A DNA stretch of 64,000 nt from Clostridia bacterium (GTDB taxonomy: Bacteria; Bacillota; Clostridia; Christensenellales; Aristaeellaceae): contig JAFSOC010000018.1 in the NCBI GenBank assembly GCA_017447185.1, positions 1 through 64,000 of the forward strand, read 5' to 3'. This document shows positions 56,682 to 64,000 of this stretch, piece after piece. The number at the start of each line of letters is the position of its first letter. Positions within the stretch are counted from its first letter, which is position 1. Made by a program: the position numbers and the translations under genes. The notes below the pieces were generated by a model. That model did no database searches. It saw only the letters and a list, made by a program, of their open reading frames with translations, and was not told the DNA's origin.

Positions 56682-57242
56682 TCAGCATTCCTCCAGACCT
56701 TTTTCTGTCTCTCGATATTTCCTTCCGCAGGAGCAAATCAGTCCGTCCCGTAAAACGTTCCCACATTCACAGACCCATCCCGCCTGCTTCGCAGGAACAC
56801 CGAGCATCAGGGCATGAGGTAAGACGTCTGAAGCAACTACGGCACCAGCTCCAATCATCGCCCATTTCCCAATGATATGACCGCAAACAACAGTGGCGTT
56901 CGCTCCAATGGATGCGCCTTCTTCAACAATGGTCTTCTTGTATCCGGCATGTCCCTTCGGGTATTTGGCCCGGGGTGTCAGATCGTTGGTGAAGACGCAG
57001 CTGGGTCCGCAGAAGACGTAGTCTCCCAGTTCTACACCTTCGTACAGAGACACATTATTCTGCACCTTTACGCCGTTTCCGACAACCACGTTGTTGGAAA
57101 CATTTACGTTCTGTCCGAAGGAGCAGTTTTCCCCGATCTTGGCTCCGGATTGGATATGGCAGAAGTGCCAGATCTTTGTACCGTCACCAATTGTCACATC
57201 TTCATCCACGATACTGGTCGGATGTACAAAAAAATCTCCCAT
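56682..57242 (-). CDS. wbpD: Hexapeptide-repeat N-acetyltransferase (WbpD-like)
   Basis: The 186-residue protein is a left-handed beta-helix: repeated I-G-x-x-x-x-I units (VTIGDGTKIWHFCHIQSGAK) and the family Asn/His segment VFTNDLTPRAKYPKG. WbpD acetylates the 3-amino group of UDP-GlcNAc(3NH2)A using acetyl-CoA. The C-terminus carries an unusual cysteine set, CECGNVLRDGLICSCGRKY, possibly a zinc ribbon. ATG 57242 follows GAGAGGGA. Neighbours are wbpE and wbpB. Confidence 0.88.
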   Translation of the reverse strand: MGDFFVHPTSIVDEDVTIGDGTKIWHFCHIQSGAKIGENCSFGQNVNVSNNVVVGNGVKVQNNVSLYEGVELGDYVFCGPSCVFTNDLTPRAKYPKGHAGYKKTIVEEGASIGANATVVCGHIIGKWAMIGAGAVVASDVLPHALMLGVPAKQAGWVCECGNVLRDGLICSCGRKYRETEKGLEEC

Positions 57243-57252
57243 AGTCCCTCTC

Positions 57253-58341
57253 TTACTTCATAACCTTTCGCTCGCCGAAGCGGCCTGCAAAATCCATCGT
57301 GCTGCATTTCTCCATCGGCAGCTTAACAGGCATTCCTTCTGCCGCAGATTTGTATACTGCCAGTACCAGTTCCAGTGCCCGTCTTCCGTCCTCGGCTGTT
57401 ACATATGGATCCCGGTTATTCTTGATCGCATCAATCATGTCTGCATAAAGCGGGGTGTGACCAAAGCCATAAACATTCGGCGGATTCTCGTTGAATGTCC
57501 GGATCACTTCTTCCGGATCGTCCAGCTGGTCGGAGAAACGCCACTCCTCGATCTTGTTGACTGATGTGCCGCCGGCTTTCACCGTTCCCTTCTCGCCGAA
57601 GAGATACAGTGTTTCCTCCAGGTTCTTCGGGTAAATATCTGTGGTACCTTCCAGGATACCGTATCCGCCATTCTTGAATTTGATCAGAGCAATACCGAAA
57701 TCTTCCGCCTCGATATAGGGATGATTCAGTTTGTCTGTCATACCCATGACGGTATCAATCTCATCACCCATCATCCAGCGCAACAGATCGATGTTATGAA
57801 TGCACTGGTTCATCAGGGCACCGCCATCCTGCGCCCAGGTGCCTCGCCAGTCTGCTCGGGAATAATATTCCCAATCCCTACACCAACGAATATGTGCTGT
57901 GCCATAGAACATCCGGCCAAACCGATTCTTATCCACTGCATCCCGGATCTTCTGGATGGATTTATTGAACCGGTTCTGATGATTAGCGCAAACTTTTACG
58001 CCTTTCTCCCGAGCCCGGCGAATAATTTCATCCGCATCTTCCAAAGAAAGAGCAATTGGCTTTTCGATAATCAGGTTGCATCCCGCATCAATGCAGTCCA
58101 GGGCGATGGCTGCGTGCTCACCAGATTCTGTTGCGATAGCAACCAGTTCCGGTTCTTCCTTTTCCAACATTTCCCGATAGTCTGTATAGGTGTGGATATG
58201 TCCCAGTTCAAACTTCAGGATTTTGTCCCGCATATGTAGCGGTTCCTTATCGCATAACGCCACAAATTCCAATCCGTTGGCCTTTGCCGCCGCGATATGG
58301 TTCGGGGAAATCCGACCGCAACCGATTAACGCGTACTTCAT
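57253..58341 (-). CDS. wbpB: Gfo/Idh/MocA oxidoreductase (WbpB-like)
   Basis: ATG 58341 follows GAGAGGAATTGA, giving 362 residues. A Rossmann N-terminus (MKYALIGCGRISPNHIAAA) with IIEKPIALSLEDAD (the EKP motif) is followed by an alpha/beta domain with GGALMNQCIHNIDLLRWM. WbpB oxidises C3 of UDP-GlcNAcA with NAD so that WbpE can aminate it. The gene sits between wbpI- and wbpD-like genes. Confidence 0.87.
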   Translation of the reverse strand: MKYALIGCGRISPNHIAAAKANGLEFVALCDKEPLHMRDKILKFELGHIHTYTDYREMLEKEEPELVAIATESGEHAAIALDCIDAGCNLIIEKPIALSLEDADEIIRRAREKGVKVCANHQNRFNKSIQKIRDAVDKNRFGRMFYGTAHIRWCRDWEYYSRADWRGTWAQDGGALMNQCIHNIDLLRWMMGDEIDTVMGMTDKLNHPYIEAEDFGIALIKFKNGGYGILEGTTDIYPKNLEETLYLFGEKGTVKAGGTSVNKIEEWRFSDQLDDPEEVIRTFNENPPNVYGFGHTPLYADMIDAIKNNRDPYVTAEDGRRALELVLAVYKSAAEGMPVKLPMEKCSTMDFAGRFGERKVMK

Positions 58342-58343
58342 TC

Positions 58344-59417
58344 TCAATTCCTCTCTTCCAGTGCTTTCACAATCTTCTCTGCAGAATGCCCGTCCCCAAA
58401 GGGCTGGTAGCTCTCATCCACCGTCTGCGGATTCCCCAGTTTTGCCACAATTTCCTCCGCAATGGGATACGAAAGTTCATTCCGTCCGGCAACCATGGTC
58501 TCCGGCCAGCAGACGAAGTTCAGGATCGTTACGCATTTCTTCCCTGCGAAGAATGCTTCCCGCTGGAGTCCACCAGAGTCCGTCACAATCTTCTTCGCGT
58601 TCTTCACCAGGCAGGCGCTTTCCAGATATCCAATAGGCTCTGTCAATATCAGTTTCGTAAACGATCCGCTCGCAAACAGCTTTAGTGCCCGTTCCTTGTT
58701 CCGGGGATGTACCGGATAGATGGTCGGAGCATCCAGCATCTCCGTTGCCCGGAAGATTTCCAGCAGGTCGTTGTCATCCCCCGTGTTCTCTTCCCGGTGA
58801 CAGGTCAGATAGTAATATGCCAAAGGAACCGCACATACTCCACCACCAAGGAGCTGAAGCTCGATCTGATCCAGGGATAGTTTCCCACTGTATTCCAGGA
58901 AGGCATCGTACATCGGATCACCAACCAGGATCCCCTTTTTCTGCAGTCCCTCCAAAGCCATCTCGTCATATCCGCTCTGGGTAGATGCCAATAACAGGGA
59001 AGATACATGGTCTGTGCATACCCTGTTAATCTCTTCCGGGTTCGTCCGGCTGTGCGTCCGGATTCCGGCTTCTACGTGGCATACCGGAATGTGGAGTTTC
59101 GCTGCGGCCAAAGCCGCTGCCAAAGTGGAGTTTGTATCCCCGTAAACCAGCAGCCAATCCGGTTTTTCATTTATCAGGACTTCCTCGATGGCCATCATCA
59201 TCCGGCCAGTCATCTGGGCATGGGTACCTCCGGAAATCCCCAGGTTATAATCCGGATCCGGAATATCCAGTTCCTTAAAGAATGTCTCTGACATGTTGTA
59301 GTCAAAGTGTTGTCCGGTATGCACCAAAATCTCATGATGCTTCTTCCGAAGCACATGAGATACAACCGCAGCTTTGATAAACTGCGGCCGGGCACCAACG
59401 ACAGTTACAACCTTCAT
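58344..59417 (-). CDS. wbpI: UDP-N-acetylglucosamine 2-epimerase family (WbpI-like)
   Basis: The 357-residue protein begins MKVVTVVGARPQFIKAAVVS and has family motifs VYGDTNSTLAAALAA, HVEAGIRTHSRTNPEEINR, TCHREENTGDDNDL and DSGGLQREAFFAGKKCVT. WecB-type enzymes make UDP-ManNAc, while WbpI epimerises UDP-GlcNAc(3NAc)A. The neighbouring WbpB/D/E genes favour the WbpI role. It overlaps the upstream glycosyltransferase gene by four bases. Confidence 0.88.
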   Translation of the reverse strand: MKVVTVVGARPQFIKAAVVSHVLRKKHHEILVHTGQHFDYNMSETFFKELDIPDPDYNLGISGGTHAQMTGRMMMAIEEVLINEKPDWLLVYGDTNSTLAAALAAAKLHIPVCHVEAGIRTHSRTNPEEINRVCTDHVSSLLLASTQSGYDEMALEGLQKKGILVGDPMYDAFLEYSGKLSLDQIELQLLGGGVCAVPLAYYYLTCHREENTGDDNDLLEIFRATEMLDAPTIYPVHPRNKERALKLFASGSFTKLILTEPIGYLESACLVKNAKKIVTDSGGLQREAFFAGKKCVTILNFVCWPETMVAGRNELSYPIAEEIVAKLGNPQTVDESYQPFGDGHSAEKIVKALEERN

Positions 59418-60664
59418 GCCAGACCCTCTTCCATAATCTCAACAAACTGCTTCGCAAGTTTTTCGTACGTAAAGTGTTCCAAGACCGCTTCACGCCCGTT
59501 CCGTCCCATCTGCGCTCGCTCTTCCTCACTTAGCGCCAACATTTCTTTTAGCCCATCTGCCAGTGCATCCGCATCCTCCGCCTCCACACTGATCCCGCAT
59601 TTATAATCCCTGATAAAATTATTCGGCGCTTCGACAGCATACAGAATCGGTTTTCCACTCATCATGGAGTCAAACAGCTTATTCATGCAGATGCCAAACC
59701 GGAACATGTCATTCCTCAGTGCGCCTACATAGCAGCAGTCAATGGCTTCCGTCAATGCGGGAATTGCTGTTTTCGGAATCCAGGGAAGGAAGAAGATCCT
59801 TTTGTCCAAGTCTTCTCCGGCAAGTGTTTTCAGTTCCTCTTTCTGGTCTCCTTCTCCGACAAGCACCGCGACTGCTCTGGGATCTTCTGTCTTTTTCATT
59901 GCCTGTAGCAGGTAATCCAGTGAATAAGCTTTATTGATTCCTCCAAAGAACCCGATAATGAACTTTCCTTCTGTCCGCAGGCGTGAGAGCAATTCCGCAT
60001 GTTCCTGCGGCAGCGGAGAGGAATGATCCCATTCTTCTTTCACAATCCCGTTAACAACCACATAGAATTTCTCCGGAGCCATTCCATGCTCCACCAGATA
60101 ATCCTTCGCCGCACATAAAAGGGACACAACCGCATCCGATTTCCTGCAGTAACTGTCCTCCGCCTTTTGGGTCACGATAGCGAAGGGATTACTCTTCTTC
60201 ATGCCGCCCAGTTCATACAGGGAGATAGGCCACATATCATGCAGTTCATGAATGAGCACTGCCTTCCGGCCAATTCGTTTGCAGGCCTTCCGGATCTTTT
60301 GCCCTGCCCAGGTGTCCATCGGATAAGTCGAGGATGTGAGGATCACGTCCGGCTGCCATTCCTTTGCAATCCAGTTTGCCCGATTGCGCAGCTTCGATAC
60401 GAAGCGATACATGCTCAGTGCCCGCTGCACACCGTTTCCCTCATAGGACCCGGTCTTCAGCCAGGTGTACGTAATGCCATCAATATCGTCGGACTGGAAA
60501 TCTTCATTCACTTGTGGATTCTTTCCCCTGTGATGGGAATAATCACCTGCAACAATACGCACGTTATGGCCCATCTTTACCCATTCCCGGGAAAGATAAT
60601 AAGGCCGGAATTCCATTCCCATTTTGGGGGAACCCGCGTAGTGTTCCAGATACAGTATGTTCAT
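59414..60664 (-). CDS. Glycosyltransferase, GT4 (WbuB-like)
   Basis: ATG 60664 (AAAGGA before it) gives 416 residues and overlaps the sugar-transferase stop by four bases. It has a GT-B fold with MNILYLEHYAGSPKMGMEFR, VIHELHDMWPISLYELGGMK-like segments, and the donor motif region NKLFDSMMSGKPILYAVEAP. This resembles WbuB-type transferases that add an amino sugar to the lipid-linked first sugar. The exact sugar is unknown; ManNAc(3NAc)A is a candidate from context. Confidence 0.83.
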   Translation of the reverse strand: MNILYLEHYAGSPKMGMEFRPYYLSREWVKMGHNVRIVAGDYSHHRGKNPQVNEDFQSDDIDGITYTWLKTGSYEGNGVQRALSMYRFVSKLRNRANWIAKEWQPDVILTSSTYPMDTWAGQKIRKACKRIGRKAVLIHELHDMWPISLYELGGMKKSNPFAIVTQKAEDSYCRKSDAVVSLLCAAKDYLVEHGMAPEKFYVVVNGIVKEEWDHSSPLPQEHAELLSRLRTEGKFIIGFFGGINKAYSLDYLLQAMKKTEDPRAVAVLVGEGDQKEELKTLAGEDLDKRIFFLPWIPKTAIPALTEAIDCCYVGALRNDMFRFGICMNKLFDSMMSGKPILYAVEAPNNFIRDYKCGISVEAEDADALADGLKEMLALSEEERAQMGRNGREAVLEHFTYEKLAKQFVEIMEEGLA

Positions 60665-61356
60665 TCGTAATCCTTTCCCAGTACAGCCAATACCGTTCTT
60701 CCCATCGTCAGGATTTCCCGTAAAAACCGGAACCGGCGAACCGATTCCAGATTCCACTTCATCTTTGCAGGTAAAACCTGCTCCATGTACACCCGGTCTA
60801 CGTCGTCTGCCACATTCAGGAGTTTATCCTCGTCCTTGTAGCGGATGGATGCTTCGGACGTAATCCCTGCCGGCATCAGCAGCGTGGCGTTGTACTCCGG
60901 CTTGTACTGCTCCACATACTTCACTGCTTCCGGCCGGGTTCCTACGAAGCTCATGTTTCCGGTAATCACGTCCAGCACCTGCGGCAGTTCATCCAGCCGC
61001 AACCGGCGCAGCTTCCGGCCGACTTTCGTAATCCGAGGATCCTTACCAACTGTCACTGCTGTTCCGATCTTTTCTGCGTCCACTACCATCGTCCGGAACT
61101 TGTGGACCCCGAACTTTTTTCCGTAGGTCGTGACCCGCAGCTGTTTGTAAAATACCGGACCCGGATCTTCGATCTTGATCATTATCGCGATGATGATCAT
61201 CGGGATGGCCAGGATCACCAACAGTACCAGCGCCAGCAGGAAGTCAAAGATCCGCTTCAACAACAACTGGAAGCGCTTCTTTAAAAGCCCTTCCCAGTAA
61301 GGTCGGACCTCCGGAACCCGCATAAACGCCGGGAGACTTTCCCACTTCCTCAGCAT
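60661..61356 (-). CDS. Initiating undecaprenyl-phosphate sugar-1-phosphate transferase
   Basis: The 231-residue protein has one membrane segment (about 36-60, FDFLLALVLLVILAIPMIII) followed by the catalytic core: KIEDPGPVFYKQ, KFRTMVVDAEKIG, RRLRLDELPQVLDV and SFVGTRPEAVKYVE. This is the short PglC/RfbP core type that starts repeat-unit assembly. The N-terminal membrane domain of longer WbaP/WcaJ enzymes is absent here, but a similar domain is fused to the aminotransferase encoded upstream. It overlaps that gene by seven bases. Confidence 0.9.
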   Translation of the reverse strand: MLRKWESLPAFMRVPEVRPYWEGLLKKRFQLLLKRIFDFLLALVLLVILAIPMIIIAIMIKIEDPGPVFYKQLRVTTYGKKFGVHKFRTMVVDAEKIGTAVTVGKDPRITKVGRKLRRLRLDELPQVLDVITGNMSFVGTRPEAVKYVEQYKPEYNATLLMPAGITSEASIRYKDEDKLLNVADDVDRVYMEQVLPAKMKWNLESVRRFRFLREILTMGRTVLAVLGKDYE

Positions 61357-63554
61357 GCCTTCGCACCGCTCTTCCCGGCTTTAATTCCCAGATCTGCTAC
61401 AACTTTCCGCAGCGCATTGCAGACCGTCTCCACATCATCATCTGACAGCAGCGTATGCAGCGGCAGTGTGAAAAGGTTCCGGTAGTAGTCGTAGGCATTC
61501 GGGAAGTCTTTGATATCCCATCCCAGTTGCTTGTAAGCAGTCATCATGGGCAAAGGTTTGTAGTGCACATTTGTGCTGACACCTTCACGTCCCAGGGCTT
61601 CCATAACCTTAGTTCGCAATTCCTCATCCCCGCCGGGAATACGCACCAGGTATAAATGATTGGAGGAGTCCATGCCCTCCACGTGATGGCACAGATGCTG
61701 AAGTCCCAGCTCGTCACAGACTGTGTCGTATTTCCGGATCATTTCTGCCCGCCGGGTCAACAGAGCCGGATAACGGTCCAGCTGACGCAGTCCAATGGCA
61801 GCCATGATATCGGTCATATTGCATTTATACCAGGGACCTACAATGTCATATTCCCAGGCACCTGCCTTGCTCTTGGCCAGGGCATCCTTGTTCTGCCCGT
61901 GCAGGGACATGAGCTGGAACAGCCGGTAAATCTCCCGGTCTGTTACACCCAGGTCATACACAGCCTTTGGCAGGCACCAGGTACTGGCACCTCCCTCCGC
62001 GGTGGTGAAATTCTTCACGGCGTGGAAGGAGAAAGATGTAAAGTGTGCAATTCGTCCGCAGTACCGTTTTTCCGGTGCCTGCAGGGATCCTTCTCCTGTC
62101 CGCCCGACGACCCTGCTGGCGCCCAACGCATGCGCGGCGTCTGAAATAACCGCTACGCAGCCCAAGCCCATTTGGATTTTGTAGGACAGCTCACCCAATC
62201 GTGTACCGTCTGAAACACAGGGGGAGAACAGATTCCGTTTTTTCCGGACAATCCGGAAAATCTGATCATAATCTGCCACAATGCCGCCCAGATCCACGAC
62301 GATGATCGCTTTTGTACGGGGAGTAATCGCTTCTTCCAGTGCTTCATAATCCATCTCTGGCATCCCGGTGGCAGTATTCCCATCCTTTTGGATATCAACA
62401 AACTTCACTGTTGCGCCAACATGAATTGCTGCGGAAGCAGAAGCCGTGTAGGTATATGCCGGAACGATCACTTCATCTCCCGGTCCAATACCCAGGATAC
62501 GCAGATTCAATTCTTCTGCAGCGGTTGCGGAAGAAAGGCAGACTGTCCGCTCTTTCCACTTGTCTGATTCCGCTTCTGTATCCACATCTGCTCGTCCGGT
62601 TTCGATGAAAGCTGTCAGTCGCCGTTCAAGCAGTTTTGTCCGCGGTCCGGTAGTGATCCAGCCGGAACGCATGGCTTCCACTACTTCCGTTATTTCCTTA
62701 TCTGAAAGATCCGGAGGGCTGAAAGGAATTGTCCTCGCGGAAGCATCTGCAGATACAACTTCCTTCGTTTCTCCCAGTTCTTCGTTTCCGGAAAGATAAA
62801 TGGAATAGCTATAGTCCTTTAGTTCTATCTCATTTTCACGACAGATGCGCTCTATCTTATTCTTTGTCTCTGCCTGCAGCAGATCTGCGATAAATACATT
62901 TTTAATATCAAATCGCGGGATCGCCAGTTCCAGCCTGTCTACTCCGCCGAATACCGGTACCCCGTCCATGTTCCTGCCGGTCATCCGGCCTTTCGGATCC
63001 AACACACACACCGGCTGAATGCCTTCACTGGCTTCCAGGTCCCGAATCACCCGCAGTGCCGCTTCGCCCGCCCCGATAACCAGGGCATGGCTGCCTGTTT
63101 TTCTCCAGTTCTTCACCTTCCGTTTTTCCACCTGCCACAGTCGATTGCCAAATCGGAATGCTGTTACAAACAGGAACTGCAAAATCGCACCGACTACATA
63201 ATAGGAATATGGAAAGCGGCGCGGGAACATAATCAGTGTACCGATAACCATGAAAGCAGTAGTTATTAGCGAAGACCCGACAATCCGGTTCATATCGTTG
63301 ATACCGGCATACTGCCACATACCGCCATACAGCCGCAGGCGCCAGAATACCAGCAGACAGAATACTGTATAAATCGGAGCAAATTGTAAAAACCACTGGG
63401 GATATTCCTGTACTGTGAGCAGCAGCTCATGATGCATATAGAACCGGAGCAGAATTGCAAGGTAATACGAAGCGTTTACTGCCAAAATATCCAGCAGTAT
63501 GATCAGCCAGTCGCCCTTGATTCTGTTCGCGACCCTGCCCAGGAATTTCTTCAT
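61350..63554 (-). CDS. Fusion: four-helix membrane + nucleotide-binding domain joined to DegT-type aminotransferase
   Basis: The 734-residue protein has an N-terminal half like PglF/WbaP-type enzymes: four membrane helices (about 17-37, 55-72, 92-110, 117-134) and a Rossmann-like CoA-binding domain (about 154-260, HALVIGAGEAALRVIRDLE). The SDR dehydratase or transferase part that normally follows is missing. Instead, residues about 275-720 are a complete DegT/DnrJ aminotransferase with D472 in VISDAAHALGA and the PLP Lys514 in SFSFHAVKNFTTAEGG. It probably aminates a nucleotide sugar at the membrane. First gene of the operon; ATG 63554 has a weak ribosome site. Confidence 0.85.
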   Translation of the reverse strand: MKKFLGRVANRIKGDWLIILLDILAVNASYYLAILLRFYMHHELLLTVQEYPQWFLQFAPIYTVFCLLVFWRLRLYGGMWQYAGINDMNRIVGSSLITTAFMVIGTLIMFPRRFPYSYYVVGAILQFLFVTAFRFGNRLWQVEKRKVKNWRKTGSHALVIGAGEAALRVIRDLEASEGIQPVCVLDPKGRMTGRNMDGVPVFGGVDRLELAIPRFDIKNVFIADLLQAETKNKIERICRENEIELKDYSYSIYLSGNEELGETKEVVSADASARTIPFSPPDLSDKEITEVVEAMRSGWITTGPRTKLLERRLTAFIETGRADVDTEAESDKWKERTVCLSSATAAEELNLRILGIGPGDEVIVPAYTYTASASAAIHVGATVKFVDIQKDGNTATGMPEMDYEALEEAITPRTKAIIVVDLGGIVADYDQIFRIVRKKRNLFSPCVSDGTRLGELSYKIQMGLGCVAVISDAAHALGASRVVGRTGEGSLQAPEKRYCGRIAHFTSFSFHAVKNFTTAEGGASTWCLPKAVYDLGVTDREIYRLFQLMSLHGQNKDALAKSKAGAWEYDIVGPWYKCNMTDIMAAIGLRQLDRYPALLTRRAEMIRKYDTVCDELGLQHLCHHVEGMDSSNHLYLVRIPGGDEELRTKVMEALGREGVSTNVHYKPLPMMTAYKQLGWDIKDFPNAYDYYRNLFTLPLHTLLSDDDVETVCNALRKVVADLGIKAGKSGAKAC

Positions 63555-63614
63555 GTGCCGCCCGTCCCCGATCCGTCAAAAATCAGCAAAATCCACAAGC
63601 CCATAGACTGTTGT

Positions 63615-63643
63615 ATTATACGGTTTCTTCATTATACTGTCAA
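63615..63643 (-). promoter_or_regulatory. Consensus sigma-A promoter of the polysaccharide operon
   Basis: Minus strand TTGACA (63638-63643), exactly 17 bp, TATAAT (63615-63620). Both hexamers are perfect. About 55 bp of leader precede the first gene. Confidence 0.9.
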
Positions 63644-63653
63644 ACTGCAAAGC

Positions 63654-63682
63654 TTGCCCAAACCCTTGATAAATGGTACAAT
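63654..63682 (+). promoter_or_regulatory. Divergent sigma-A promoter
   Basis: TTGCCC (63654-63659), 17 bp, TACAAT (63677-63682), about 30 bp before the plus-strand start at 63712. Confidence 0.7.
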
Positions 63683-63711
63683 AAGCCATCCAAATCAGGA
63701 GGAGAGACATT

Positions 63712-64000
63712 ATGTCTGTCAGGAAACTCATTCTTCTTATTCTGGCCGTCCTTCTGGCATTCACTGCCTGGGATGCAATCGGCTGGTATGCCTCTCCCCA
63801 TTCAGTTGATAATTCGCAGGCTGGGAATATCCAGACACTGAAGGGATCTTCCATCACTGACACGGAAGGTCTTGGTTCGTTCCAAAGCGTCGTTTATTGG
63901 CTGGATGCGCCCCTGCCGAAAGATACAAGTGTCGTATTAACCTATACGAAGGAAGACTTCTCTTCCGGAAGAATTGAACGCCGCTTTCTAAGGGATACCC
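63712..64000 (+). CDS. Membrane or secreted protein, partial (runs off window)
   Basis: ATG 63712 after AGGAGGAGA opens a frame of 96 codons to the window edge. Residues 4-22 (RKLILLILAVLLAFTAWDA) form a signal anchor or signal peptide. The visible remainder (QSVVYWLDAPLPKDTSVVLT, then YTKEDFSSGRIERRF) shows no family I recognise. It is divergent from the polysaccharide operon and may be part of the same locus. Confidence 0.7.
   Translation, partial: MSVRKLILLILAVLLAFTAWDAIGWYASPHSVDNSQAGNIQTLKGSSITDTEGLGSFQSVVYWLDAPLPKDTSVVLTYTKEDFSSGRIERRFLRDT

Overview
The window looks like a chromosomal segment of a low-motility-signature Gram-positive anaerobe of the class Clostridia. Evidence: Firmicute-type SepF and DivIVA, a PurR repressor with a PRT domain, RecD2, AsnA, archaeal-type ProS, many lipoproteins, an L,D-transpeptidase and multi-copy peptidoglycan-binding modules. 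Core genes are GC-rich and mostly on the minus strand. A gut or rumen Christensenellales-like lineage would fit, but this is inference; no rRNA, tRNA or CRISPR array was recognised.

Layout. 1-10 kb: a partial membrane-anchored beta-propeller protein, a radical SAM protein, then a minus-strand run purR - HlyD-like adaptor - sepF - divIVA - E2-like acyltransferase, an HPr-like protein and a secreted PG-binding protein. 10-21 kb: comF/recD2, a divergent lysC plus RmlD-like reductase, and pth - mfd - lspA - rluD. 21-31 kb: asnA, an L,D-transpeptidase with a five-module PG-binding partner, plsX - acpP - rnc, a GIY-YIG protein, proS with a membrane propeller protein, and an Mrp ATPase. 31-37 kb: an AraR-like regulator, rlmH, and a secreted trio of barnase-like RNase lipoprotein, six-module PG-binding lipoprotein and caspase-like protease. 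37-39.7 kb: a SpoU methylase, a NusG paralogue, a nucleotidyltransferase and GtrA. 39.8-44.7 kb: an AT-richer accessory island with hicAB, an orphan hicB, a RAYT-type Y1 transposase, a Fic protein and a DUF4143 ATPase. 44.8-50.5 kb: CAP, DUF3048 and unknown secreted proteins. 46-47.4 kb and 50.5-63.6 kb: surface polysaccharide genes.

Polysaccharide genes. A perfect TTGACA-17-TATAAT promoter at 63.6 kb drives a tightly packed minus-strand operon. It encodes a membrane/aminotransferase fusion, an initiating sugar-phosphate transferase, three glycosyltransferases, a flippase and a WbpI/WbpB/WbpD/WbpE-like set. With the nucleotide-sugar dehydrogenase at 46-47.4 kb, all five steps to UDP-ManNAc(3NAc)A appear to be present.

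The most unusual content is repetitive. Thirteen copies of a 21-23 nt imperfect palindrome (CCAN, a 13 nt core containing GAACCGTCCCC, NTGG) lie mostly between genes. Their stem bases covary (CCAT/ATGG, CCAC/GTGG, CCAG/CTGG), they cluster around the RAYT transposase, and two copies bracket it. A second family (TGTCA ... stem ... ATCYC) has seven copies, also with compensatory stem changes, and one copy writes the C-terminus of Mfd. These look like REP-type elements and their transposase in a Clostridium-like genome.
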